A DNA stretch of 64,000 nucleotides, taken from the NCBI GenBank assembly GCA_963728495.1, contig CAVSKI010000003.1:310001-374000 (forward strand), written 5' to 3'. A program made the translations under genes and the position numbers. The stretch is from JACVRW01 sp963728495 (lineage in GTDB: Bacteria > Actinomycetota > Thermoleophilia > Solirubrobacterales > Thermoleophilaceae). Positions 8,732 through 17,134 of the stretch are shown here, piece after piece. Numbering within the stretch: position 1 is the first letter of the stretch; each line of letters opens with the position of its first letter. The notes beneath the pieces are model-generated. The model was not told the origin of the DNA and made no database searches. It saw nothing but the letters and a program-made list of their open reading frames with translations.

Positions 8732-9442
8732 TTACTGGAGGCCGACCGCGAGAATCGGCACTTCGCCGGGCGCGCGGGCTCCTCCGCGCGGCTCGCGGGT
8801 CACGAGTATCGACTGTGCGTCGGAGAGATCGTCGGGGATGGCCACGGCGCCGCCTCCGCTCTCGCCCACCTCGAAGGTCGGCTGGGGAACGAAGGTCCCG
8901 TCGCGCGCCACCCACGCCTGGTAGACCTGGTTGGACTCAAGCGAAGGCATGCCCTGCACGCGCAGGATTGCTCCGTCGTCACCGTCGCCCTGCAGTTGCA
9001 GCCGGCCACTCGCCTCGGGGATGCGGGTCTCGTCGACGTTGGCGGAGATCGTGCGCTCCCCCTCTTCCTCCGACAGCCGGGCCACGGCGAATCCGCCGAC
9101 GACACCGAGCGCCAGGGCACCAGCCACGAGGACCGGGCGCAGCCAGGGCAGGAAGGAACGCCGGCGCTTCGGACGCGCGGGCCGGGCCGATTCCTCGGTG
9201 CGCTCTTCGGCCTCCTGATCGACCACCTCCATCAGGGCGGTCTTCAGGCTGGGCGGCGGCGCGAGCTGCTCGACCGACCGCGGCAGCGCGTCGGCGGCCG
9301 GACGCAGGCGCTCGACCTCGTCGCGGCAGGTCGGGCAGTGCGTCATGTGACGCTCGAAGGCCTGGATCTCCAGGTCGGTCAGCGCGCCGAGCAGGAAGGC
9401 CCCGACTTCTTCCTGGTACAGGGAGTGGTCGCGCGCGCTCAT
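8732..9442 (-). CDS. Anti-sigma factor, RskA-like
   Basis: A 236-residue single-pass membrane protein. The cytoplasmic N-terminus has the zinc-binding anti-sigma motif HMTHCPTCRDEV. A membrane helix (VAGALALGVVGGFAVARL) is followed by an extracytoplasmic RskA-type domain ending near residue 230. It would hold the sigma factor encoded just upstream inactive at the membrane and release it after proteolysis. The start overlaps the sigma stop by ATGA, so synthesis is coupled. The trigger is unknown. Confidence 0.9.
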   Translation of the reverse strand: MSARDHSLYQEEVGAFLLGALTDLEIQAFERHMTHCPTCRDEVERLRPAADALPRSVEQLAPPPSLKTALMEVVDQEAEERTEESARPARPKRRRSFLPWLRPVLVAGALALGVVGGFAVARLSEEEGERTISANVDETRIPEASGRLQLQGDGDDGAILRVQGMPSLESNQVYQAWVARDGTFVPQPTFEVGESGGGAVAIPDDLSDAQSILVTREPRGGARAPGEVPILAVGLQ

Positions 9443-10026
9443 GCGAAGCCTCCCGCGGCGTAGCCCTCGGACAGTTGACGGCGCAGCTTGTCCAGACCCA
9501 GACGCATCCTTCCCTTGACGGTGCCGATCGGCTCATCGAGCAATTCGGCGATCTGGCTGTGGCTGAACCCGGCGAAGTAGGCCAACTCGATCGTGCGGCG
9601 CTGCTCGTCGGGCAAGGTCTCGAGCGCGGTGCGCACCTGGCGCGCCTCTTCGTTGCGGGCGGCCTCGACCTCGGTGCGCTCGCGCGCCTCGTGGCGCTCC
9701 TCCACGCCTTCGAGGGTCTCGCGGCGGCGGTCGTGCACGTTTCCGCGGCGCAGCGCGTCGATGGAACGGTTGTGAACGATGCCCAGGACCCAGGTGCGAA
9801 CGCTGCCGCGGGCCCGGTCGTAGCGCAGGCGGCTGCGCCAGATGGACAGGAACGCCTCCTGGGTGATGTCCTCGGCCGTCACCCGGTTTCCCACCATCCG
9901 GTAGGCGAGCGAAAACGACGCTCCGCCATGGCGGTCGTAGAGCAGCTCGAAGGCGCGGGGGTTTCCGTCCCCCACAAGCTGCATGACCTCCTCATCAGCG
10001 AGGTTGCGGATATCCGACACGACCAC
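9439..10026 (-). CDS. ECF RNA polymerase sigma factor (SigK-like)
   Basis: A 195-residue sigma-70 family factor with region 2 (YRMVGNRVTAEDITQEAFLSIW) and region 4 (LPDEQRRTIELAYFAGFSHSQIAELL), joined by a charged linker. There is no N-terminal extension or extra C-terminal domain. The coupled RskA-like anti-sigma gene places it with membrane-signalled SigK-type ECF factors. The start is GTG 10026; an ATG seven bases earlier is out of frame. A TAAGAA hexamer lies six bases before the GTG, so the message may be leaderless. The 129 bp upstream hold no gene. Confidence 0.9.
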   Translation of the reverse strand: MVVSDIRNLADEEVMQLVGDGNPRAFELLYDRHGGASFSLAYRMVGNRVTAEDITQEAFLSIWRSRLRYDRARGSVRTWVLGIVHNRSIDALRRGNVHDRRRETLEGVEERHEARERTEVEAARNEEARQVRTALETLPDEQRRTIELAYFAGFSHSQIAELLDEPIGTVKGRMRLGLDKLRRQLSEGYAAGGFA

Positions 10027-10155
10027 GAGGCATTCTTACGCCGGCTGCGGACATTCGGATCAGGAGCCACATCTTGGAAGGACCGGGGCGCTCGGCCTTT
10101 TGGTGGCTGCCTCCGACGGCGCATCCAGGGGATACGCAATCGGGCTGGGTTGGGT

Positions 10156-10494
10156 TTAGCGGCGCATGCGCCTCTGGAAGTCCCGGGCCACGCCGCGCGC
10201 GCTCTTCTCCAGCGCGCGCAGGCCGGTGTCCTGACGCTTTCGCTGCTGCTGGCGGGCGCGCACGAGCACGAGGCCGCCGGCGGCGACGCCTCCCACCACG
10301 AGCGCGGCGGCGGGGCGCGCCCAGTTGCGCGGATCGCTCATGGCGGCCAGCTCCCAATCGGCCAGCTCATCGGCGGCGGCGTCGGTGAGCTCGGACAGCC
10401 CGCGCTCTAGGCGATCGGTCAGCCGCTCCGGCGGCTCCACCGGCGTCAGCGCCAGGCGCAGGAGGCGCTCTACTCGCTCTGCGTCACTCGTCAT
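10156..10494 (-). CDS. Small single-pass membrane protein, possible anti-sigma partner
   Basis: A 112-residue protein I cannot assign to a family. Residues 1-55 are soluble and helical, residues about 59-78 form a hydrophobic segment (AAALVVGGVAAGGLVLV), and the tail is rich in Arg and Lys. Its start overlaps the end of the preceding ECF sigma factor gene by 11 bp. By position it could be a membrane anchor or regulator for that sigma factor, but no zinc-binding or RskA motif is present. Function is inferred from context only. Confidence 0.65.
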   Translation of the reverse strand: MTSDAERVERLLRLALTPVEPPERLTDRLERGLSELTDAAADELADWELAAMSDPRNWARPAAALVVGGVAAGGLVLVRARQQQRKRQDTGLRALEKSARGVARDFQRRMRR

Positions 10495-11017
10495 CCGCTT
10501 CCAGGCTCTCTTCGAGTTGCTTGATTGCTCGGTGCAGCAACACCTTGGTCGCGCCTTCGGAGCGGCCGAGGGCGCGGGCGATCTCGCGATTGTCCATACC
10601 CAGTGCGAAGCGCATGATCAGGGCCTCCCGGCGATCCTCGGGGAGTTTCGACACTCCCGCAAGCACCTCCTTCACCTCCTCGCGGTCCTCCACCAACTGC
10701 TCGGTGCCCTGGGGAGCGGACAGGATGGCCGCGTCGTCGAGCTGCGTCACCGGCTTGCGCGAGCGGTCGCGATAGTAGTTCGCGGCGAGGTTGTGCGCGA
10801 TCCGGATCAGCCATGGCCGCAGCGGCCGCCCGTTCGATTCGCGCTGCGCACGATCGAAATGCCGATAGGCCTGAAGGAAGGTCTGCTCGGTGAGGTCCTC
10901 GGCGTCGTGGTGGTTGCCGATCCGGTAGTAGGCATAGGAATAGACGTCGCGCAGGTGGGCCCGATAGAGCTCCGTGAAGTCGCGATCGAGGCGCTGCTTG
11001 TCGGCGACGTTCTCCAC
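10484..11017 (-). CDS. ECF-type sigma-70 family sigma factor
   Basis: A 177-residue sigma factor. Region 2 contains YYRIGNHHDAEDLTEQTFLQAYRHF and region 4 contains LPEDRREALIMRFALGMDNREIARALGRSEGATK. It belongs to a different ECF group from the factor at 9439-10026, as its region 4 is much closer to general ECF factors with NREIA...S.GA motifs. It is followed by a small overlapping membrane protein. The start ATG at 11017 lies 34 bp from the end of the glycerol-3-phosphate dehydrogenase part. Confidence 0.9.
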   Translation of the reverse strand: MENVADKQRLDRDFTELYRAHLRDVYSYAYYRIGNHHDAEDLTEQTFLQAYRHFDRAQRESNGRPLRPWLIRIAHNLAANYYRDRSRKPVTQLDDAAILSAPQGTEQLVEDREEVKEVLAGVSKLPEDRREALIMRFALGMDNREIARALGRSEGATKVLLHRAIKQLEESLEADDE

Positions 11018-11051
11018 CCATGCGGAGCCTATCCACGCACGGCTGCCCGAG

Positions 11052-11846
11052 TCAGGCCGCGCGAGTCCTCGCCCTGGGGGTCGTACTGCGCACGCTCTCG
11101 AGCCACTGCTCGGCGGACGCCTCGCCGTCCAGCACCCGCTGCAACCCGCTGGTTACGGGCGCCTCGATGCCCTCGCGAGCAAAGCGCTGGGCCAGGAGCG
11201 GCACGGTGGCCAGCGACTCGGGGCTCTGCTGGATCGTGGCCTCGACCGGCCGGTCGCTCGCGGCGAGAGCAGTGGCCACGAGGTCGCCCGCGCCCGCCAG
11301 GCCGGCGAAGGTCTCGCTGCGTCCGCCACTCGCCAAGGCCAGTTCGTGCACCTCGGAGAAAATTCGCCCGGCGGCGGCGCCGGCCAGGCTGGGACCACGG
11401 CCCGCCGCGGCCGCCGAGCCCAGCGCCGCCGCGTTCCTGGCGCAGGCCGCGAGCTCGGCCCCGGTCACGTCATCGGTGGCCTCGACGGTCAGGCCGCCCG
11501 CATCGAGCACCTCGCTGAGCTGGCGGCGCAGATCGGAATTGGTCGTCGCGGCCACCACCACGGCGCCGCCGACGATCGCCTCGCGGGCATCAGCGGGACC
11601 GGAGAGGCTGGCCACGGCCCGGGCCGGCACGCGCTCGGACACGTACGCGGTCGGGGTCGTGCCGAGCGGCGGTACGAGGCCCTTGGACGCCACGAGCACG
11701 GCGCTGCGGTCGCTCATCCGCGCGCCGATCTCGCCCACGGCGACGGGAAGGCTGTTGCAGGGCACGGTCAGCACCACGAGGTCCACGCCGGCGAACTCGA
11801 TCTCGGTCACCGCCTTGGGCTCGACCGCCGCCGCGAGTCGCACTCC
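11052..11846 (-). CDS. Glycerol-3-phosphate dehydrogenase (GpsA-like), out-of-frame C-terminal portion
   Basis: This frame carries the second half of a GpsA-like protein, from VRLAAAVEPKAVTEIEF to the end. The lysine in VASKGLV is kept, and GLAGAGDLVAT matches the C-terminal domain. However, the usual LKN motif reads CARN here, so the second catalytic lysine is missing, and the SRN loop reads SDR. It is separated from its N-terminal half by a one-base frameshift at a CCC run (11845-11847). If that base is a sequence error, this is one PlsC-GpsA fusion of about 550 residues. Enzyme activity is uncertain because of the lost lysine. Confidence 0.7.
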   Translation of the reverse strand, partial: GVRLAAAVEPKAVTEIEFAGVDLVVLTVPCNSLPVAVGEIGARMSDRSAVLVASKGLVPPLGTTPTAYVSERVPARAVASLSGPADAREAIVGGAVVVAATTNSDLRRQLSEVLDAGGLTVEATDDVTGAELAACARNAAALGSAAAAGRGPSLAGAAAGRIFSEVHELALASGGRSETFAGLAGAGDLVATALAASDRPVEATIQQSPESLATVPLLAQRFAREGIEAPVTSGLQRVLDGEASAEQWLESVRSTTPRARTRAA

Positions 11847-12708
11847 CGGCCAGGTAGGCGCTGTTCTCGCCCGACTCGCGCAGGCGCTCGGCCTGAGAGG
11901 CCGTGCGGCAGCCGAGCTGTACGTCCAGTCCGGCGCGCGCGAGGACGTTGGCCATCGCCGTGCCCATGGAACCCGCGCCGACAACGGCCGCGGTACGCAG
12001 TGGCGGAAGACCCCCAAGCCACTCCCACTGAAGGCCGACGCAGGGCCAGATGCGCTCCGTGACCTCACCGGCGAGAAAGGGTGAAGGATCGTCGACGCGC
12101 GGGTAGGTCAGCGGCGGTCCGAACCGGAGGTGGACCTTCACCGGCTTGATCTTCCAGCCGTCTCGCGCGTGTTCGCTTCCGGTGATGGCCACAGGGACGA
12201 CCGCGGCGCCGCTCTGAAGGGCAAGGCGGCCCACCCCCCGCTTGGGCCGGCCCAGCGAGCCGGCGGTTATCCGAGTGCCCTCGGGAAAGATGACCACCGG
12301 ACGGCCGCGCTCGAGCAGGGCGAGGGCGGTGTCCACCGAGTCCTCATCGGCCCCGCCCCGCCTTACCGGAAAGGCGCCCAGGCAGTTGAGAAACCAGCCC
12401 ACGATCGGGTTCTTGAACAGCTCCTGCTTGGCAACGAAATAGATCGGGCGCCCGATGGCGCAACCCATCAGGAAGGGGTCGAGGAATGAGCGGTGGTTGG
12501 CCGCGAGGATCACCCCGCGGGTAGAACCGGGGCTCGGCACGTGCTCCACACCCAGGCGGCGAACCCGAAAGTAGAGGAGGATCAACGTCCTGAGCACCAG
12601 GCGCGTAGGCCAATAGACCAATGCGTTGACCCCGCGTCTGCGTGTGCGCTCGTGGTAGACGTCGAGCGATCGCGGGCGCAGAAGTCCCTTTTTCCCCACC
12701 TCCGGCAT
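11590..12708 (-). CDS. 1-acylglycerol-3-phosphate acyltransferase (PlsC) fused to GpsA N-terminus
   Basis: Residues 1-240 are a PlsC-type acyltransferase with the catalytic NHRSFLDP motif and the FPEGTR substrate motif, which makes phosphatidic acid at the membrane. Without a stop or any start codon in between, the frame runs into a Rossmann domain (VVGAGSMGTAMANVLARAGLD), the N-terminus of GpsA. After residue about 287 (NSAYLAG) the frame is wrong and the sequence turns into Arg/Gly-rich read-through. The acyltransferase and the glycerol-3-phosphate supplier would act in succession in phospholipid synthesis. The last about 85 residues as read are not real protein. Confidence 0.8.
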   Translation of the reverse strand: MPEVGKKGLLRPRSLDVYHERTRRRGVNALVYWPTRLVLRTLILLYFRVRRLGVEHVPSPGSTRGVILAANHRSFLDPFLMGCAIGRPIYFVAKQELFKNPIVGWFLNCLGAFPVRRGGADEDSVDTALALLERGRPVVIFPEGTRITAGSLGRPKRGVGRLALQSGAAVVPVAITGSEHARDGWKIKPVKVHLRFGPPLTYPRVDDPSPFLAGEVTERIWPCVGLQWEWLGGLPPLRTAAVVGAGSMGTAMANVLARAGLDVQLGCRTASQAERLRESGENSAYLAGSATRGGGRAQGGDRDRVRRRGPRGADRALQQPSRRRGRDRRADERPQRRARGVQGPRTAARHDPDRVRVRARAGPGRGQPLRSR

Positions 12709-12756
12709 CGCTTCTAGCTACCCGGATGGGGATGGGTCGTTACGCTGCCTGGGGGC

Positions 12757-13299
12757 ATGGAGCTACGGCGAACAGCCAACGGGGCGCTCGCGGGGGCGTT
12801 GGCGGCAGCAGTCTGGGCGGCACAGCAGCCGATCGACAAGCGCTTCTTCGACACCCGCTACGACGATGTCGAGCTGCTGGGCAAGCTCGTGACCCGGGAC
12901 AGCGGCTGGCCGGCGGCCGGGCTGGCCCTCCACCTGGCCAACGGGGCCGCCTTTGGAGCGGTCTACTCATTGCTTCGGCCACTGTTCCCCGGACCGGCGG
13001 CACTCGCCGGCGTGACCGCCGGTCTGGCCGAGCACGCGGGCCTGTGGCCACTCGGCCGCCTCGTGGACGACCACCACCCGGCGCGCGGCGAGCTCGAAGA
13101 CCTGTGGGGCAACCGGCGCGCCTTCTCGGCCGCCACCTGGCGCCACCTGCTCTTCGGCCTGACCCTGGGGGAGCTCGAGCGCAGGTTGAATGCCGACGAC
13201 AAGTTCGAGCCGCTCGAGGATGTGCCGGTGTCGTCCAATGGGCACGGCAACATCGAGCACGCGGCGGTGGGTGCGGCCGAAGAGCCGAGCCGGCCCTAG
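12757..13299 (+). CDS. Conserved hypothetical membrane protein, 180 residues
   Basis: An actinobacterial-type protein of unknown function. Two or three weakly hydrophobic segments rich in Ala and Gly (near residues 10-22, 56-74 and 80-97) suggest membrane association. A WGNRRAFSAATWRHLLFG segment precedes the charged C-terminal tail. It is divergent from the plsC fusion and immediately upstream of tRNA-Thr. I see no catalytic motif. Confidence 0.6.
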   Translation: MELRRTANGALAGALAAAVWAAQQPIDKRFFDTRYDDVELLGKLVTRDSGWPAAGLALHLANGAAFGAVYSLLRPLFPGPAALAGVTAGLAEHAGLWPLGRLVDDHHPARGELEDLWGNRRAFSAATWRHLLFGLTLGELERRLNADDKFEPLEDVPVSSNGHGNIEHAAVGAAEEPSRP

Positions 13300-13314
13300 A
13301 CTCGAGCCCTTACG

Positions 13315-13387
13315 GCCGGAGTAGCTCAGGGGCTAGAGCAGCTGCCTTGTAAGCAGCAGGCCGTCGGTTCGAATCCGACCTCCGGCT
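13315..13387 (+). tRNA. tRNA-Thr (anticodon TGT)
   Basis: A complete 73-base cloverleaf. The acceptor stem GCCGGAG pairs with CTCCGGC, the D stem GCTC with GAGC, the anticodon stem GCTGC with GCAGC around loop CTTGTAA (anticodon TGT, codon ACA), and the T stem GTCGG with CCGAC around TTCGAAT. The discriminator is T and CCA is not encoded. It lies eight bases from the convergent sigH stop. Confidence 0.97.
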
Positions 13388-13394
13388 TGCCTTC

Positions 13395-14105
13395 CTAGAG
13401 AAGTACCTCGCGCGAGGACAGGTGGGCGCCAACCTTGCGCTTGACCCGCTGAAGGGCGTTGTCGACCGTCTTCGTGTCGCATTCGAGACGCTCGGCGATG
13501 GCCTCGTAGCTGTGCCCGTCGAGGTAGAGCGAGAGCACGGCGCTCTCGAGCTCGGACAGCACGCTCGAGAGGCAGGTGACGAGGCAATGCAGCTCCTCTG
13601 ACGAGATCACCTGGTTCACCGGGTCGTGGGCAGTGGGCCCGGGAAGCAGCTCGTCGAGAGTGGGGTCTCCGTCTCCGCCGCTGGCGGCCGGCGTCTGCGA
13701 GAAAGAGACGTACTCGTTCAACGGCGTGTGCTTGTTGCGAGTGGACGTCTTTACCGCGGTGATGATCTGACGGGTGATGCACAGCTCGGCGAAGTTCCGG
13801 AAGCTCGACTCACGGTCCGAGCGGTAGTCGCGCACAGCCTTGTAGAGACCGACCAGGCCCTCCTGGATCAGATCATCGGAGTCCCCTCCGATGAGGAAGT
13901 AGGACGAGGCCTTGAGGCGGACGAACCCGTGGTAGCGCTTGACGATGCGGTCGTAGGCGTCCTTGCGGCCCTGCTTCGCGAGTGCGATCAGGTAGTGGTC
14001 ATCTAGCTCCACCTGACCTTGAGTGTTTACCCCGACTGGACGCATCGGTGCGCCAGGCCGGCGCGCAGGGACGGGTAAAGCGGGGGAGGTCGTGGAAGTT
14101 GCCAT
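13395..14105 (-). CDS. sigH: RNA polymerase sigma factor, SigH/sigma-30 family
   Basis: A 236-residue group 3/4 sigma factor resembling Bacillus SigH. Region 2 holds LIALAKQGRKDAYDRIVKRY and DSDDLIQEGLVGLYKAVRDY; region 4 holds LSSVLSELESAVLSLYLDGH followed by SYEAIAERLECDTKTVDNAL. The first 30 residues are a Pro/Ala-rich tail. ATG 14105 is preferred because AGGAG lies six bases upstream; a frame from 14126 would read through that site. The leader holds two strong hairpins (14165-14209). It may direct transition-state or stress genes; the family is certain, the regulon is not. Confidence 0.9.
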   Translation of the reverse strand: MATSTTSPALPVPARRPGAPMRPVGVNTQGQVELDDHYLIALAKQGRKDAYDRIVKRYHGFVRLKASSYFLIGGDSDDLIQEGLVGLYKAVRDYRSDRESSFRNFAELCITRQIITAVKTSTRNKHTPLNEYVSFSQTPAASGGDGDPTLDELLPGPTAHDPVNQVISSEELHCLVTCLSSVLSELESAVLSLYLDGHSYEAIAERLECDTKTVDNALQRVKRKVGAHLSSREVLL

Positions 14106-14164
14106 CGAATGCTCCTCTCGGACCACAAGCGGGCCCTAGAAAGCTCGGTGGCGCACTTACCTCC

Positions 14165-14209
14165 CCTGGCGCCAGGTTCCTGAAGGGCGAGCCTAAAGCT
14201 CGACTTCAG
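14165..14209 (-). promoter_or_regulatory. Two stem-loops in the sigH leader
   Basis: CCTGGCGCCAGG (14165-14176) is a perfect 12-bp palindrome. It is followed at 14180-14209 by a stem with arms CTGAAG/CTTCAG and inner arms CGAGC/GCTCG around CTAAA. A CATAAT -10-like hexamer on the minus strand (14220-14215) lies just upstream, so both hairpins would lie in the sigH mRNA leader, or form an operator. The function is not known. Confidence 0.45.
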
Positions 14210-14237
14210 CCTGAATTATGTGGCCAGTATGGGCTAG

Positions 14238-14942
14238 TTATGGAGCCCTGTCAAGACCCTTGCGGAAGTGCAAGATTCCGTACACCAGCGCGGCGCTCGC
14301 CGTCGCCACGTTCAGCGAGCCGACCCGTCCGGCGTTCGGAAGGGCCACCAACTGGTCGCATTTAGTGGCCACACGGGGCCGCAGACCCTTGCCCTCCGAG
14401 CCGAGCACCACCACCACTCGGCCCCGGTAGTCGGGGCGGTCGTAGGGAACGCGGGCGCCGGCCTCGGCGCCGTACACCCAGGCGTTTTGCTTCCTGGCGG
14501 CGGCGAGCCAGTCGGCCAGGTTGCGGACCCGAGCCACCTGCAGGTGCTCGACAGCTCCGGCGGAGGCCTTGCACACCACCGCCGTGACCTCGGCCGAACG
14601 ACGCTCGGGCAGCACGACGCCCGAGCAGCCCGCGGCCTCCGCCACACGGCAGACCGCCCCGAGGTTCTGGGGATCCTGCACCTCGTCGAGGCACACGACG
14701 AGGGCGTCATCCGCCTCGAGCAGCCGGTCAGCGTCCGCGTAGGGGTAGGCCTGCGCCTCGGCGCAGATGCCTTGGTGGTCGGGCGAGCCGCAGCGCTCCT
14801 CGATCTCGTGCGCCTCGGCGGGCACCACCTCGACCCCTCCCAGCCAGACCTCCCGTCCCGCACGCTCGGTGGCGTACACGCGGTGTACGCGGCGCCGGCC
14901 ATGCAGCGCCTCGCGGACCGGATTGCGCCCGTAGACGATCAA
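14238..14942 (-). CDS. rlmB: 23S rRNA/tRNA 2'-O-methyltransferase, TrmH/RlmB family
   Basis: A 234-residue SPOUT methyltransferase. The N-terminal substrate domain starts IVYGRNPVREAL. The SPOUT domain carries DEVQDPQNLGAVCRVAEAAG, LGSEGKGLRP and LPNAGRVGSLNVATASA, the knot that binds S-adenosylmethionine. The start is TTG 14942, eight bases downstream of the cysS stop, with GAGGG just before it. The cysS-rlmB order is common in Actinobacteria and supports the assignment. It would methylate a ribose in 23S rRNA, probably the RlmB site. Confidence 0.88.
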   Translation of the reverse strand: MIVYGRNPVREALHGRRRVHRVYATERAGREVWLGGVEVVPAEAHEIEERCGSPDHQGICAEAQAYPYADADRLLEADDALVVCLDEVQDPQNLGAVCRVAEAAGCSGVVLPERRSAEVTAVVCKASAGAVEHLQVARVRNLADWLAAARKQNAWVYGAEAGARVPYDRPDYRGRVVVVLGSEGKGLRPRVATKCDQLVALPNAGRVGSLNVATASAALVYGILHFRKGLDRAP

Positions 14943-14949
14943 TCGGCCC

Positions 14950-16314
<1,365 letters not shown>

Positions 16315-16334
16315 CGCTGCCAAGCTTGACAGCG
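16315..16334. promoter_or_regulatory. 20-bp palindromic spacer between divergent start codons
   Basis: CGCTG-C-CAAGCTTG-A-CAGCG is palindromic in 18 of 20 positions. It separates the cysS ATG from the acetyltransferase ATG. CAAGCT, which has the key A and T of a -10 box, reads identically on both strands about eight bases from each ATG. It may be a bidirectional, near-leaderless promoter. Confidence 0.45.
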
Positions 16335-16874
16335 ATGGCCGACCGAGACTTCATCGTCACGGGCGAGCGTGCCGCGCTGGGCATGCTGCGGCGCGAGCAC
16401 CTCCCGGCCCTCGCTTCCTGGTTCAACGACCCCGAGGTGCGACGCGGCCTTGCCCACCGCGGCGTGGTCAACGTGGAGGCCGAGGAGAAGTGGTTCGAGA
16501 CGATGACCGAAGCGGGAGGCGAGCCCCGGCCGTCGGCGGTCGCGTTCGCCATTCATGCCGCCGACGACGGGGAGCTCGTGGGTGCGTGCAGTCTGGAGGA
16601 GATCGACCACAACTTCCTGCGCGCGGAATTCGGCATCTTCATGGGACGCCGGCGCGGCGAGGGCATCGGCAGCGACGCTGTTCGCCTGGTGCTCGATTGG
16701 GCCTTTCACGTCATCGGCCTGCGCAACGTGATGCTCGAAACCTACGACTTCAACGAAGCCGCGAAGCGAGCCTACGAGCGCGCCGGCTTCAGGGAGATTG
16801 GACGCCGCCGTGACGCCGTGCTGGCGTTGGGACGGCGCTCGGACTCGATCCTTATGGACGCCACGCCCGATTGA
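16335..16874 (+). CDS. GNAT-family N-acetyltransferase (RimJ/RimL type)
   Basis: A 179-residue acetyltransferase. The acetyl-CoA loop reads GRRRGEGIGSDAVRL, followed by the family strand LRNVMLETYDFNEAAKRAYERAGFREIGRRR. RimJ/RimL relatives acetylate protein N-termini, antibiotics or metabolites; the substrate here is not predictable. ATG 16335 is preferred over a TTG nine bases upstream that would eat into the spacer shared with cysS. Confidence 0.82.
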   Translation: MADRDFIVTGERAALGMLRREHLPALASWFNDPEVRRGLAHRGVVNVEAEEKWFETMTEAGGEPRPSAVAFAIHAADDGELVGACSLEEIDHNFLRAEFGIFMGRRRGEGIGSDAVRLVLDWAFHVIGLRNVMLETYDFNEAAKRAYERAGFREIGRRRDAVLALGRRSDSILMDATPD

Positions 16875-16940
16875 GGGCCGCCGATCCGCATCCCGAGGCA
16901 CTCACGGGCCGCAGGGGTGGCGGGTGGGGTGGCCTCGTGC

Positions 16941-17115
16941 ACGCGGCTGGAAGCGGCGTTGTCGGCTTGTAACGCTGCCGTAACGCGGTTCGCGTCCCGT
17001 CCTGGATTGGTGTCGTACAGCGACACCAGGGCAGGACAGCTCGCCCGGTTGCTGCCGTAAAGACGCCGGCACCCGGCACCGGCGGCTCGCGCAGCGCAAG
17101 CCCGGCGCGCGGCGC
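16941..17115 (-). repeat. Dispersed quasi-palindromic intergenic repeat, copy 3 (inverted)
   Basis: The whole 260-bp gap holds a third copy, in inverted orientation. Read on the minus strand it shows GCTGCGCGAGCCGCCGG, a CGTCTTTACGGCAGCAACC block and the GTTACGGCAGCGTTACA block. Its central hairpin differs in sequence (TGGTGTCG-TACAG-CGACACCA, 17011-17031) while the fold is kept. It is the most diverged of the three copies. Confidence 0.6.
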
Positions 17116-17134
17116 ACCGACCCACCTCACGCCC

